Below are positions 28,587 to 37,665 of a DNA stretch of 64,000 nt, piece after piece. The translations under genes and the position numbers were made by a program. Under the pieces are notes generated by a model. That model saw only the letters and a list, made by a program, of their open reading frames with translations, had not been told where the DNA came from and made no database searches. The DNA comes from 2-12-FULL-35-23 sp965196985 (GTDB lineage: Bacteria; Pseudomonadota; Gammaproteobacteria; UBA12402), in the NCBI GenBank assembly GCA_965196985.1, contig CBDALO010000016.1:1-64000 (forward strand), read 5' to 3'. Numbering within the stretch: position 1 is the first letter of the stretch; each line of letters starts with the position of its first letter.

Positions 28587-30118
28587 GATAGAGCGTTATT
28601 TTGTCTGTAAAAACCAACTTCAGTACTTAGAAAAACCTTTAAAATTCTAAATGGCACTCTATTGTACCTGTCTCATCGCATAATATCTTAAATTAATTAT
28701 GCTAATCAATCTAAAAAATTATTTATACCTCAAATTTTTCTCCTCTCAAAATAAATTATTAACTTTTAGGTAATAGCAATTATATCTCGTTAATAAGAAC
28801 AAGAATGATCTATCCTAAAACCCTATGAAGCCTTATTATTCACTTCAACTTAAGTATCTAGGTGATCCGCTCCACTGGTCATCAATTTCCACTAAAACAG
28901 CTGATACGAGCCTTAGGCACGATTCAGTATTAGGGAAAATTCCAACTGTATGCGTCCTTCTTTTTACCTCTCTGTTTACGCGCTCAGCTATGTTACTGGT
29001 TCTTAATCTTTTTTGATGCGGCCTGTCAAAGTTCATCACTACTAAGCCCTCCGGTATATTCACTTCCAACCAAGAAGAAAGCTCTGGTGCTGTTTGCTGA
29101 TATTTATCTACCGCCATAGCCAATAGTCTTTCCGACTCATGAATGTTTGAGGCATTAAATATAGCTGTAATCTCCTCAGCTACTGGTTCCTTCATTGAGC
29201 GCTTTGGTATGTGAGCCTGAGCATTTTGCTGCAAATGAAATTGGCAGCGTTGCCAAGGAACACTGGGGAACACAGCTCTTCTAGCGGCTTTTAGGCCAGT
29301 ATGAGCGTCGCTAGTAATCAACTCAATACCATGTATACCTCGCTCAACCAACTGCTGAAGAAAATCACGCCAATGTACCTCAGCCTCTGATAACGCAACA
29401 GAAACACCTAGCACTGTTCTCTTGCCGGTTGATTCATCAAAGCCATAGGCTATCAATACCGCACAGTCTTGTACTGTGCCGCTAGTGCGCACCTTCTCAT
29501 AACGTGCATCTAGCCAAAGATATTTTATCTTTCCTAACGGCTTATTTCGCCATTTCTTTAAATCTTCATCCAACAATTTAGCGCAACGGCTTACCTCTGT
29601 GCTTGAAATATCTGTTCCACAGAGTTGCTTTAGCACCTTTTCAACTTTGCGCGTGGAAACCCCATGCACATACATTTCAGCGACAGCCAGCTTAAGTGCT
29701 CTATCAGAGCGTACACCTCGCTCTAAGACTGATGGATAGAAGGCTTCATTGGAGTCTCTAACCTGCGGTATCTGTAGCTCAAGCTGACCTTGACCTGTGT
29801 TAATTAACCTTGGTTTAAAGCCGTTCGCATATCCGTTTCTATCGCCAGTTCGCTCATAAGGACTGGCATTTAAATGGCGCTCCCTTTCTATTAACATAGC
29901 CTCATTCATCAACCTGGAGACAAGCTTAGGTAAAGCTTCAAACCCCTCCATCGCTAAAACATGTATGGCTTCTTCGATTAAGTTCTCATTTTTATAGCAG
30001 CTCATTGTCATTCCTCTTTTTTGGTTAAGTTTACCTTAAAAGGAATTTCTAATCTGACTGAGTCGCCTGCTTATTTTCAGCAAGTCAATGGAATTTACAG
30101 AAAGGATGGCGCACTAGC
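28587..30118 (-). mobile_element. IS256-family IS copy 4 (1,532 bp)
   Basis: Complete copy with TSD TCATCCAA at 28579-28586 and 30119-30126. It sits just upstream of the NTF2-LuxR regulator start. Confidence 0.95.
28845..30011 (-). CDS. IS256-family transposase, intact
   Basis: 388 residues, same protein as at 8837-10003. All catalytic motifs are intact. Confidence 0.95.
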   Translation of the reverse strand: MTMSCYKNENLIEEAIHVLAMEGFEALPKLVSRLMNEAMLIERERHLNASPYERTGDRNGYANGFKPRLINTGQGQLELQIPQVRDSNEAFYPSVLERGVRSDRALKLAVAEMYVHGVSTRKVEKVLKQLCGTDISSTEVSRCAKLLDEDLKKWRNKPLGKIKYLWLDARYEKVRTSGTVQDCAVLIAYGFDESTGKRTVLGVSVALSEAEVHWRDFLQQLVERGIHGIELITSDAHTGLKAARRAVFPSVPWQRCQFHLQQNAQAHIPKRSMKEPVAEEITAIFNASNIHESERLLAMAVDKYQQTAPELSSWLEVNIPEGLVVMNFDRPHQKRLRTSNIAERVNREVKRRTHTVGIFPNTESCLRLVSAVLVEIDDQWSGSPRYLS

Positions 30119-30209
30119 TCATCCAAACAAATGATAATAGAAAAGAAAGAACTGATTTAGCGTAAAGAATACGTAACCCTCACTAGCTATCGCCAACTCG
30201 CCTAAATCA

Positions 30210-30846
30210 ACTTGACCCCCACCTAAAGGTGGGGGTTTGGTACAGAGGCTGAAGCCTCATTACGGCTAAAGCCGTTTAAACGGTTCGGATTAATCCGACT
30301 TAAGCTCTTCCTCATCCCATACCTGAAAACCCTCCGGCGTATCATCTTGATTCTCTATGTAGCGTTTGACCTGCTCTTCTGTTACAGAACCAACCGTTGC
30401 GCAAAAATACCCTCTCGACCAGAGATGATTGCCCCAGTATTTCTTGCCAAGCGTACTCCTAAATTCTCTCAATAGTCGATAGGCACTTTTACCTTTCAAA
30501 TATTGAGCCATCTTTGATACCGATAAGTGGCTCGGCGCCTCAATTAGAAGGTGAATGTGATTCGACCTCACATTCCCCCTCAATATCCTCATCCCCTTCT
30601 CAGCACAGATCTCTCGCAAAATGCTTCCTGCTCCTAAACCTATATCCCCACATAACACTGGATATCCATATTTTGTCTTCCATACAAAATGATATTTTAA
30701 ATCCAGTACCGTATGCGCGCCTTTCCTATAGTTGTTTGCTCCAGTCATTTAGATCGCTCCCTTATTAAAAATAAAAAGCGATTCTAATACATCACATTCT
30801 GGCTGGTGATAGGTTTGCTAAAGACATTTCCGCCTAAAGGCGAAGG
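30210..30846 (-). mobile_element. IS200/IS605-family IS (tnpA only)
   Basis: Ends are marked by small hairpins rather than inverted repeats: CCCCCACCTAAAGGTGGGGG near 30217-30236, GAGGCTGAAGCCTC and ACGGCTAAAGCCGT just inside, and CGCCTAAAGGCG near 30831 at the other end. This is the IS200 layout (imperfect palindromes recognised as single-stranded DNA). The exact ends are uncertain. There is no tnpB. Confidence 0.8.
30290..30748 (-). CDS. tnpA: IS200/IS605-family transposase TnpA
   Basis: 152-residue Y1 HUH transposase. The HUH pair is in VRSNHIHLLIEAP, the catalytic Tyr is in EEQVKRYIENQ, and LKYHFVWKTKYGYPVL is the typical N-terminus. Full length and intact. It acts on single-stranded DNA at replication forks, without target duplication. 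Confidence 0.95.
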   Translation of the reverse strand: MTGANNYRKGAHTVLDLKYHFVWKTKYGYPVLCGDIGLGAGSILREICAEKGMRILRGNVRSNHIHLLIEAPSHLSVSKMAQYLKGKSAYRLLREFRSTLGKKYWGNHLWSRGYFCATVGSVTEEQVKRYIENQDDTPEGFQVWDEEELKSD

Positions 30847-30847
30847 T

Positions 30848-31285
30848 TTATACCCTACCAAGTGGAAATAAAATCATAGCAAATGCTGTACAACCCAAAA
30901 CACCTAGCAATATGTAAGCAACCGATAAGGTCAGCACACCAAATGAAGAAAAAGAAGCAATAATTGCGCTAGAAGCAAACGTTCCTACCATCTGCCCACT
31001 CCCGTAAACAGCTCCAGCAGCTCCTCGCATCTTAGGAAAGTGCTTAATAGCTCCAGGTAGGGCATTAGGTACAATTAAGTTTTGACCCAATACAGCGATA
31101 AAAACACCAAACAAAGTTGTTACTACACCAATCAATCCCAGTCAAAGAAAAACTAACAACAATAACCCACCTATTGCTGGCAGGGCCAAACCAAGCCAAA
31201 GTGTTTTATCCATCCCAAAAAACTTCACCAAACGAGCATTGAACAGCTTACCCAACATCCCAGCCAAACCAACGAATAAACTTAA
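30848..31285 (-). pseudogene. MFS multidrug transporter (Bcr/CflA type), C-terminal part
   Basis: Last piece of the transporter that begins at 35511. The frame reads SLFVGLAGMLGKLFNARLVKFFG, then hydrophobic helices, then NALPGAIKHFPKMRGAAGAVYGSGQM, the typical Bcr/CflA motif before helix 11. An in-frame TGA (31142-31144) interrupts LLLLVFL and LGLIGVV. The stop at 30848 lies at the edge of the IS200 element, so the true C-terminus may be trimmed. The TSD TTAA (31282-31285) joins it to the middle piece. Confidence 0.85.
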
Positions 31286-33338
31286 CCCAACTTTGTCCGT
31301 TCTACAATTAAACCTATCCAAATCAATGACTTACGTTTTAAAAAAACGTTTAGGGTCACTACAACTTAACAAATTGTTTTTTCAGTGTCCCCAGGTTCTG
31401 AATTCATGCCTAACGATTTATAGATCACAACTTGCTCTGGAGTTGCCTTAGAGGTTCTTCTAATAGAAAGCAATTTATTATTTTCAAGCTGCATTGTAGT
31501 AGTGATACGAACCTGAGTGCTAAAAATCTGCCGTATAGTTTGCCAGCTACTATCAATGTTCTGCAATTTAAGTTGATGGCGAATAGTGTGTAGTAAGTGA
31601 TAAGCAAGAATACTAATAAACAGATGGGCATCAACTCGCTCTTGCTTTTGATGGTAGATAGGACGCAGGCCTAACTCTGATTTTAATGATCTGAATGCCG
31701 ATTCAACGTCAGTTAGAGTTGTATAAATTCTCAAAATTGTTTTTTCATCTAAATCCATTCTGTTACTACGCAAACAATATGCACCCAGATTCTCAGAGTT
31801 AACTTTACTCCAACTGATTTTCGTAACCTTATCAGCCTCTGAATCAAGCGTGATAGTGTATCGACCTGAAACACGTTTATGGCGCTCTTTTATTCGACCT
31901 AAACGCAAGGTTACTTTCTCAATTGCTTTCATTCCGGTTTTTTTAGTGAGTCCATTAGCTAACTTAATTAATTCCTCTTCGAAACGAGTCTCAGCCTTAC
32001 TAATCATATTTAAGCTTTTTTCTTCCTTAGCCTGAGAATGGCAGTACAGTAAGACTTCATTTGCTTCAGTATCTTTAATTAATTGCGCTGTAACCGTATT
32101 ATTTACTGATTCTTTTACTAGCACTTTATCAATGGTTTCATCGACATCAGGCAATGCTCTACGGCTGACTACGATATAATGGAAACCTTTTTCAGTAAGC
32201 CATGAAATATTTTCTTCAGTTGCAAAACCAGCATCTAGGACAATTGTTGCCTCTGGCTGTGCACGAAGCTCAGTTAGTATTTCGGGTAATGTTTTAGGCT
32301 CGCTAACATTTCCTTTGAAGAATTCACTCCGTTGCGGGAACCCTGATCCATCCAGCATAAGACCTAAAGAAACAAGCGGACAATCAGACCGCTTCTCCTT
32401 TGATCGCCCATGCTGTGCATGATCATTTTGTAATGCGCGACCTTCAAAGTAGGTATTGGTTATATCGTAGAGAGTGATCACCTGATTTAAACTAAACAGA
32501 TTTTTCTCACGTTCAAATAATTGATCTTCAATCACTTGTTTATGTTTAAGTAACTCATCAGCAGTCTTATAGAATTTCTTGAGTGATAGTTCTGAGAAAT
32601 CAGTACCCAGTAATTCATCTAACGCACTTTGATTGCTTAAATAATAGTGCGTACTTAAATCACTTCCTGGGGCAACTAGCCGCCCAATGATGGTAGCAAG
32701 CATCAGGTGACATTGTTTTTGATTAAAGCCCAAAGCCCTGAACAATTCCTCAAGTTGTAATTGCCTAGCAGCATGTAAGCCCAACGCCTCAGCTCCAACG
32801 TGGCGTATGTCCGCGCTCTCAATGGAGTTAACATCCACTGTTTTAAAGTCAGGTTCTACCGCGCTTACTGAATTGAGAGTAATGCTTGTCTCATTCTCTT
32901 CTGCACGCTTTGCACGAATGCGTTTTACATACATTTGAGCCTGTTTTTCTAGATGCGCTGGTATTGAAATTAACGTGCCTTGACCCGTTAAAATTTCCTC
33001 AATACGGTCAGCAAGCAATTTCCAACTGTCCTTCTTTACTGAAAAATTCGCACCAAGATTTAAAATCAGTCTTTGACGTACTTTGCCGTCAGCAGTGCGA
33101 TGAGTATCAACAAGTCGGTAGGTTGCGTAAGACTTACCTGTCCGAGGACTCTTTTGTGTAGAGGTTCGAATATACATAACTCAATACTCTCATCACTTCA
33201 CCAGCCCATGCAACCCCTTATTGCCATTATGTGTCACTACATTCGAGAATTCACGTTTCTAGGCAAGTAAAATCAATGGGTTGAGTTAAAAATAGTGATG
33301 AAATTTTTGATTTTCAGGGTGAAATGGCCAAACTTGGG
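31286..33338 (-). mobile_element. IS1634-family IS (2,053 bp)
   Basis: Inverted ends CCCAACTTTGTCC and CCCAAGTTTGGCC (11 of 13 match), flanked by TTAA at 31282-31285 and 33339-33342. Only one copy is present in this window. Confidence 0.9.
31366..33177 (-). CDS. IS1634-family transposase
   Basis: 603 residues, the large size typical of this IS4-related family. Motifs: VITLYDITNTYFEG (first Asp), the second Asp in ATIVLDAGFATEENISWL, and a C-terminal IYTTLTDVESAFRSLKSELGLRPIYHQ region (Y..L..VE.AFR.LKS.L.LRPIYH) that supplies the Glu. The start MYIRTSTQKSPRTG is typical. It appears intact. Confidence 0.93.
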   Translation of the reverse strand: MYIRTSTQKSPRTGKSYATYRLVDTHRTADGKVRQRLILNLGANFSVKKDSWKLLADRIEEILTGQGTLISIPAHLEKQAQMYVKRIRAKRAEENETSITLNSVSAVEPDFKTVDVNSIESADIRHVGAEALGLHAARQLQLEELFRALGFNQKQCHLMLATIIGRLVAPGSDLSTHYYLSNQSALDELLGTDFSELSLKKFYKTADELLKHKQVIEDQLFEREKNLFSLNQVITLYDITNTYFEGRALQNDHAQHGRSKEKRSDCPLVSLGLMLDGSGFPQRSEFFKGNVSEPKTLPEILTELRAQPEATIVLDAGFATEENISWLTEKGFHYIVVSRRALPDVDETIDKVLVKESVNNTVTAQLIKDTEANEVLLYCHSQAKEEKSLNMISKAETRFEEELIKLANGLTKKTGMKAIEKVTLRLGRIKERHKRVSGRYTITLDSEADKVTKISWSKVNSENLGAYCLRSNRMDLDEKTILRIYTTLTDVESAFRSLKSELGLRPIYHQKQERVDAHLFISILAYHLLHTIRHQLKLQNIDSSWQTIRQIFSTQVRITTTMQLENNKLLSIRRTSKATPEQVVIYKSLGMNSEPGDTEKTIC

Positions 33339-33405
33339 TTAACCAACCATAAAAAACCGGTGAAACATCAAACTCTGTTTGAAAGATAAAGGCACTCGTT
33401 GTGGC
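33339..33405 (-). pseudogene. MFS transporter, middle fragment between two IS elements
   Basis: 67 bp encoding, in the restored frame, SAFIFQTEFDVSPVFYGWLS, which matches helix 7 of Bcr/CflA transporters. It is bounded by the TTAA of IS1634 and the TSD GTTGTGGC of ISKra4 K6 (33398-33405). Confidence 0.85.
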
Positions 33406-34792
33406 GGGTGCTGCCTCTATATAATGTAGGCTATATTGCTGCTGGCACGCCAAAATCATTGACCTTCTCCCAAAACTGATCCCATCTGCCTTTAGTCTTT
33501 ACTAGTGTTCTCAAGCATAAAACGATTTTCATTCCCTTGTCTTTCCAGCGCATTCCTGATCCCCCTAATCTTTGTTTAACAATTGTTTTACATGCTGCTT
33601 CAGTGACGCCAGAGCCAATTGGTGCATTCTGCTTAATCAAATTATGATACGACATTCGCTTTTCTTTAATATTATTTTCAAAATACGTAATTGTTCCTTC
33701 TAGCTTTTCTCTAAGCGATTTATTCAGTTTTTTATTTACATGCTCTTTAAGCTCAGCAAGTATTCTACCTGCCGCACCTTTCTTGTGTTTTAAGTCATGA
33801 CATCGCTCTTGGAGCCAAACATCACGCTCATCTCTTTCAGATTTTTTGGTAAATATTGCCTTTGATGCTTCACCGAGATATTCAGTTGCATGCCAAAAAT
33901 CTAAAATTTGCGTATCAGTATGTTTTTTTAGAAATGGCCAATTATTTTTTGCTCCATCAGCAACGCCAATTGTTTTAGCATCAGGGTAATATTTCTTTTT
34001 CAGCTTTATTTCCTTTTCAAGCCTATTAAAGAATTCATCTTTTCCATATTCTGGTGATGCTGCAACGTAGGTTGTGTGCAGGCGTGCACCATGCTTATCA
34101 TACATGGAAATAGTTCCAACCATGCTCTCTCTATAACCATCATCAACGGTGAGAACATATGCACCATCTAAGCTAATACTTAGCATCTCAATGCCTGCAT
34201 CAAGCTTTGGCTCTTCATATTCCCACTCAGCCTCTTTGGCTTGTGCAATACCGCCAACAAAATCAGTTGCCCGTTGCAAGTATGAATGTGAGATTTTACG
34301 GTTATGATTGACCTTGAGATCATCAATAACACTAGGAGCAGGTAAGTTTGAGTATTTATGTGAGATTATTTTTGCAAATCGCGGTGTTGATCCTTGGATA
34401 ATTCTAGCCTTATCTTCTAAAGGACAAAAGATCTTCCCGCCTTTAGAGGTTTGATAAACATAACGCTTAACTCGAGCAACTCCATAAGGCGTTTGGTAAT
34501 TTGCTTCATCTCTACTTCGTGCTGTTAGCTTTATTTTTCCAACATGGATAGGAGAGCCATCTGCATCAAACTTACTTAATGCTTTTTCAGTGGCTAATGT
34601 TCCAACCTCATTAAGGCCGTCAAGAATTGCATCCTCACATTCAAGCATGGATCCTTTTAGTGGAAGCTTGAGTTCAATAGTTAATTCATTATTTTCATCA
34701 GAGATAATTCTAGCTGACATCCAAACACCATCCTTCATCATGTTAAAGTGTATATTATGCTATATATTCTACATTATATAAAGGCAGCACCC
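33406..34792 (-). mobile_element. ISKra4-family IS copy K6 (1,387 bp)
   Basis: Complete copy with TSD GTTGTGGC at 33398-33405 and 34793-34800. It differs from the other copies at more positions, including the transposase start. Confidence 0.95.
33431..34741 (-). CDS. ISKra4-family transposase, slightly divergent copy
   Basis: 436 residues. Unlike the other copies, it starts with ATG (MMKDGVWMSARIIS, where they have TTG). Other substitutions include KAIFTKK, WLQERCHDL and KEHVNKKLN. Catalytic motifs are intact. Confidence 0.92.
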   Translation of the reverse strand: MMKDGVWMSARIISDENNELTIELKLPLKGSMLECEDAILDGLNEVGTLATEKALSKFDADGSPIHVGKIKLTARSRDEANYQTPYGVARVKRYVYQTSKGGKIFCPLEDKARIIQGSTPRFAKIISHKYSNLPAPSVIDDLKVNHNRKISHSYLQRATDFVGGIAQAKEAEWEYEEPKLDAGIEMLSISLDGAYVLTVDDGYRESMVGTISMYDKHGARLHTTYVAASPEYGKDEFFNRLEKEIKLKKKYYPDAKTIGVADGAKNNWPFLKKHTDTQILDFWHATEYLGEASKAIFTKKSERDERDVWLQERCHDLKHKKGAAGRILAELKEHVNKKLNKSLREKLEGTITYFENNIKEKRMSYHNLIKQNAPIGSGVTEAACKTIVKQRLGGSGMRWKDKGMKIVLCLRTLVKTKGRWDQFWEKVNDFGVPAAI

Positions 34793-35511
34793 GTTGTGGC
34801 ATAGGCCATTACAATCGAAACAGCAACCGCTGATAACAAAGTGTACAGATCGAAATCAAAGTTTTTAATAATTGTAAAATAATTTTTTAATAACACGCTA
34901 GGCTTAGCTGTATTAGGATTAAGATGCTGATTAGTCTCCGGGCAAAGAAACAAATAAATTAACATAACAATAATAAAAATAATCGCTAATAAAATAAAAT
35001 TAGCCTGCCAACCAAACCAATGCTGCACATAACCACCTAAAGCAGGGGCAAAAAGTGGTGATAAAGCCAAGAACATACCAAAGTAAGAACCAATTGAAGA
35101 AAGTTTTTCACCTTGCAACACATCAGTTGCTACTGTACGGCCTATGCCCATACAAGCACCAGCACCAACTCCCTGAATAAGACGCATTAATAAAAAGCTA
35201 TCAATAGTGTGAGTAAATGCAGAAGCAACGCTAGCCACAGCAGCAAGTAACAACCCAAAGATAATCACTGGCTTGCGACCAAAACGATCACTCAATGGAC
35301 CATAGTCTAATAAACTTGCTCAACTACCCAATAAAAACAATGACACTGACTGTTGCATCTTTGCTTTTGTGGTGTGCATAAAAGTCATAATATGTGGTAA
35401 TGATGCTAAGTGAATATCAACTCCTAGCATACCGCTAAGACCAACCAATATAACCACAACTAGCACTCGCAATTCTAAAGCGGTCAAACCAAATAAGTAT
35501 TGTTTTTGCAT
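34793..35511 (-). pseudogene. MFS multidrug transporter (Bcr/CflA type), N-terminal part
   Basis: Starts at the ATG at 35511, with AAGGGA six bases upstream. Helices 1-6 are recognisable: MLGVDIHLASLPHIMTFMHT, the loop-2 signature YGPLSDRFGRKPVIIFG, QGVGAGACMGIGRTVATDV, and LSPLFAPALGGYVQHWFGWQANF. An in-frame TGA (35320-35322) lies between LFLLGS and ASLLDYGPLSDR. Joined to 33339-33397 and 30848-31281 it gives exactly 404 codons, the usual length for the family, with two in-frame TGA and no frameshift. Extending the frame upstream past 35511 would run into the tRNA and is wrong. Confidence 0.88.
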
Positions 35512-35558
35512 ATAGTCCCTTAAGGAGTTTTTATCATTTTCTAGAAGTTTAAAAGCTA

Positions 35559-35631
35559 TGGGCCATGTAGGGGTCGAACCTACGACCGTCAGATTAAGAG
35601 TCTGCTGCTCTGCCAACTGAGCTAATGGCCC
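35559..35631 (-). tRNA. tRNA-Lys (anticodon CTT)
   Basis: A 73-nt cloverleaf: acceptor stem GGGCCAT/ATGGCCC, D arm AGCTCAGTTGGCAGAGC, anticodon loop CTCTTAA (anticodon CTT), T arm with GGTTCGAACC, and discriminator A. The 3' CCA is not encoded. It lies 47 bp upstream of the MFS transporter start on the same strand. Confidence 0.95.
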
Positions 35632-35710
35632 AAATGGGGACTATTATGCCGAATTAATATCAACAGGCAAGAGTAGATCAAACTAAACGTGAATAGTTAA
35701 CGACTAGACT

Positions 35711-35803
35711 CTACCCTAGCAAGCGGTTACGCTCTTCCCTGGCCCCATTCCAAGCAATGTCATAGGTCATTACATCTCGCAAACCAGTTTTGTACTTAAG
35801 CAT
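35711..35803 (-). pseudogene. short coding remnant, family not determined
   Basis: A 30-codon open stretch reading MLKYKTGLRDVMTYDIAWNGAREERNRLLG followed by TAG. The composition looks like the C-terminal end of a real protein rather than random sequence, and the frame is closed just upstream of the Met. It could be a relic of a gene lost here. I cannot assign a family with confidence. Confidence 0.35.
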
Positions 35804-35831
35804 AGGAAGAAGAAATCAAATCTATAACAAG

Positions 35832-35860
35832 TTGCGTTATATAACACCATTCGTTATAAT
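35832..35860 (+). promoter_or_regulatory. sigma-70-type promoter of higBA with overlapping inverted repeats
   Basis: -35 TTGCGT (35832-35837), 17-bp spacer, -10 TATAAT (35855-35860). The higB ATG starts only seven bases after the -10, so the transcript would be leaderless or nearly so. GTTATATAAC lies in the spacer and the related GTTATAAT overlaps the -10, a likely operator for HigA. Confidence 0.65.
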
Positions 35861-35866
35861 CATCAA

Positions 35867-36148
35867 ATGATTGAGTCATTCAAGTGCAAAGAAACAAAAA
35901 AAATCTGGCAGGGTGAAGTTTCAACAAAGCTACCCAACCAAATACAACAACTAGCACGACGTAAACTTCGTATGCTAAACAATGCCTTAAAATTAAATGA
36001 TTTGCGAATTCCGCCAAATAATCGACTTGAGCTGTTAAGAGGCAACAGATCCGGACATCATAGCATTAGAATTAATAAACAATGGCGAATTTGTTTTAAA
36101 TGGCAAGGTAATAATGCTTACCATGTTGAAATCATTGATTACCATTAG
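35867..36148 (+). CDS. higB: HigB/RelE-family mRNA interferase toxin
   Basis: 93 residues. It has the HigB pattern: MIESFKCKETKKIWQGE at the start, ARRKLRMLNNALKLNDLRIPPNNRLELLRG in the middle, and the conserved end SIRINKQWRICFKWQGNNAYHVEIIDYH. HigB toxins cut ribosome-bound mRNA. It precedes its antitoxin, the order specific to higBA rather than relBE. The ATG starts next to the -10 box, with no Shine-Dalgarno. Confidence 0.93.
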   Translation: MIESFKCKETKKIWQGEVSTKLPNQIQQLARRKLRMLNNALKLNDLRIPPNNRLELLRGNRSGHHSIRINKQWRICFKWQGNNAYHVEIIDYH

Positions 36149-36157
36149 GAGCAAATT

Positions 36158-36466
36158 ATGAAAAAGTTAAAAAACATACACCCTGGCGAAGTTTTATTAG
36201 AAGAGTTTCTTCTACCTTTAAATATTAGTCAAAACAAATTAGCTAATGATATTAACGTACCACCTCGGCGTATTAACGAAATTGTTCATGGCAAGCGCTC
36301 TGTTACTGCCGATACTGACCTACGCCTAGCCAAAGCATTAGGCACCTCAGAAGGCTATTGGCTAGGCTTACAAAAAGACTATGATTTAGAAGAAAGGAAA
36401 GCTGTTATCAGCAAACAACTAAAAGCCATCAACAGCCTTGTCAAGGCTAATAGAAAAGCAGCCTGA
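36158..36466 (+). CDS. higA: HigA-family antitoxin (XRE helix-turn-helix)
   Basis: 102 residues. The N-terminal IHPGEVLLEEFLLPLNISQNKLANDINVPPRRINEIVHGKRSVTADTDLRLAKALGTSEGYWLGLQ is the classic HigA HTH. HigA neutralises HigB and represses the operon. The ATG follows AGGAGC by six bases and lies nine bases after higB. It ends with TGA, showing that TGA is a normal stop in this genome. Confidence 0.93.
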   Translation: MKKLKNIHPGEVLLEEFLLPLNISQNKLANDINVPPRRINEIVHGKRSVTADTDLRLAKALGTSEGYWLGLQKDYDLEERKAVISKQLKAINSLVKANRKAA

Positions 36467-36468
36467 CA

Positions 36469-37665
36469 CTACAAGCTCTCAGCAATATGCTCAATCAATT
36501 TGACCGCCAACTGTCGTTTACTTTGCAATGGCAGCTCAAGTTTTACACCTTTAGCACTAAGTACAATTGCAGCATTATCATCTACACCAAAACCCTTATC
36601 CTTGCCCACTTCATTTGCCACTATCATATCCAAAGCTTTACGATTTAGCTTTTCCTCAGCATGGACCATAAGATCATGAGTCTCAGCAGCAAACCCAACT
36701 AAAAAAGGCTTTTTAGGCAAGGCGCCCACTTCAGCTAGAATGTCAGGTGTTTTAATTAGCTTCAAAACCAACTCTTCAGAGGTTTTTTTTAATTTACGTT
36801 CAGCTATTGATTCAACCTGATAGTCCACCACCGCTGCAGCCGAAATAAAAACATCAAACTCAACTACCCGAGCAAGAACTGTCGCATGCATATCTGCCGA
36901 AGTTACAATGGATACTAACTCCATACCCTCAGGTGCATCCAAAGCAACTGGCCCACTAATTAAAGTAACCTGCGCACCCGCATCACGCGCCGCCACAGCC
37001 AACGCATAACCCATCTTGCCAGAGCTGTGATTTGATAAATAACGCACTGGATCGATAAGTTCTTGGGTCGGGCCTGCTGTAATTAACACGCGCTTACCAG
37101 CCATTACACCAGAAGCAAAGCAACCTGCTAACCGCTCTAATAACTCATCAGGCTCTAACAACCGGCCCGGCCCACATTCACCACAGGCCTGCTCACCTTC
37201 TGCAGGCCCCCAAAAAATAACATTTCGCTTTTGTAGCTCAATTACATTTTGCTGAGTCGCTGCTTGTTGCCACATTTGTTGATTCATGGCTGGCGCTATA
37301 TAGATTGGCGCTTCTGTAGCAACACATAATGTCGTTAATAGGTCATCTGCTCTGCCTTGCACTAAACGCGCAATAAAGTTAGCGCTCGCTGGTGCAACTA
37401 AAACTATATCGGCCCAGCGTGCCAACTCAATATGACCCATTGCTGCTTCTGCCTCATCATCAAGTAAGTCTGCATACACACGTTCACCCGATAAAGCTTG
37501 CAAGGTTAATGGCGTAACAAACTCCTTACCACCCGCTGTCAATACGACCCGAACTTGAGCGCCAAGCTTTTTTAAGTTGCGCACTAATTCACAACACTTA
37601 TAAGCAGCAATACTGCCTGTAATACCAAGCACAATATGACGATTGGCCAAACTACTCATTATCAT
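36469..37665 (-). CDS. coaBC: bifunctional phosphopantothenoylcysteine decarboxylase / phosphopantothenate-cysteine ligase
   Basis: 398 residues for two consecutive steps of coenzyme A synthesis. The N-terminal CoaC flavoprotein domain (about 1-185) has GITGSIAAYK, the active-site PAMNQQMW, and GECGPGRLLEP. The C-terminal CoaB domain has ITAGPTQELIDPVRYLSNHSSGKMGYALA and the nucleotide-binding KLKK motif. The first ATG overlaps the coaX stop (ATGA); a second ATG two codons later has better spacing from GGAG. The usual gammaproteobacterial partner dut is not downstream; higA ends head-on two bases away. Confidence 0.96.
   Translation of the reverse strand: MIMSSLANRHIVLGITGSIAAYKCCELVRNLKKLGAQVRVVLTAGGKEFVTPLTLQALSGERVYADLLDDEAEAAMGHIELARWADIVLVAPASANFIARLVQGRADDLLTTLCVATEAPIYIAPAMNQQMWQQAATQQNVIELQKRNVIFWGPAEGEQACGECGPGRLLEPDELLERLAGCFASGVMAGKRVLITAGPTQELIDPVRYLSNHSSGKMGYALAVAARDAGAQVTLISGPVALDAPEGMELVSIVTSADMHATVLARVVEFDVFISAAAVVDYQVESIAERKLKKTSEELVLKLIKTPDILAEVGALPKKPFLVGFAAETHDLMVHAEEKLNRKALDMIVANEVGKDKGFGVDDNAAIVLSAKGVKLELPLQSKRQLAVKLIEHIAESL

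Noticed and set aside
35320..35616. 98-codon frame for the MFS N-terminus that extends through the tRNA-Lys
   Set aside because: The upstream third is translated tRNA; the real start with a ribosome binding site is the ATG at 35511.
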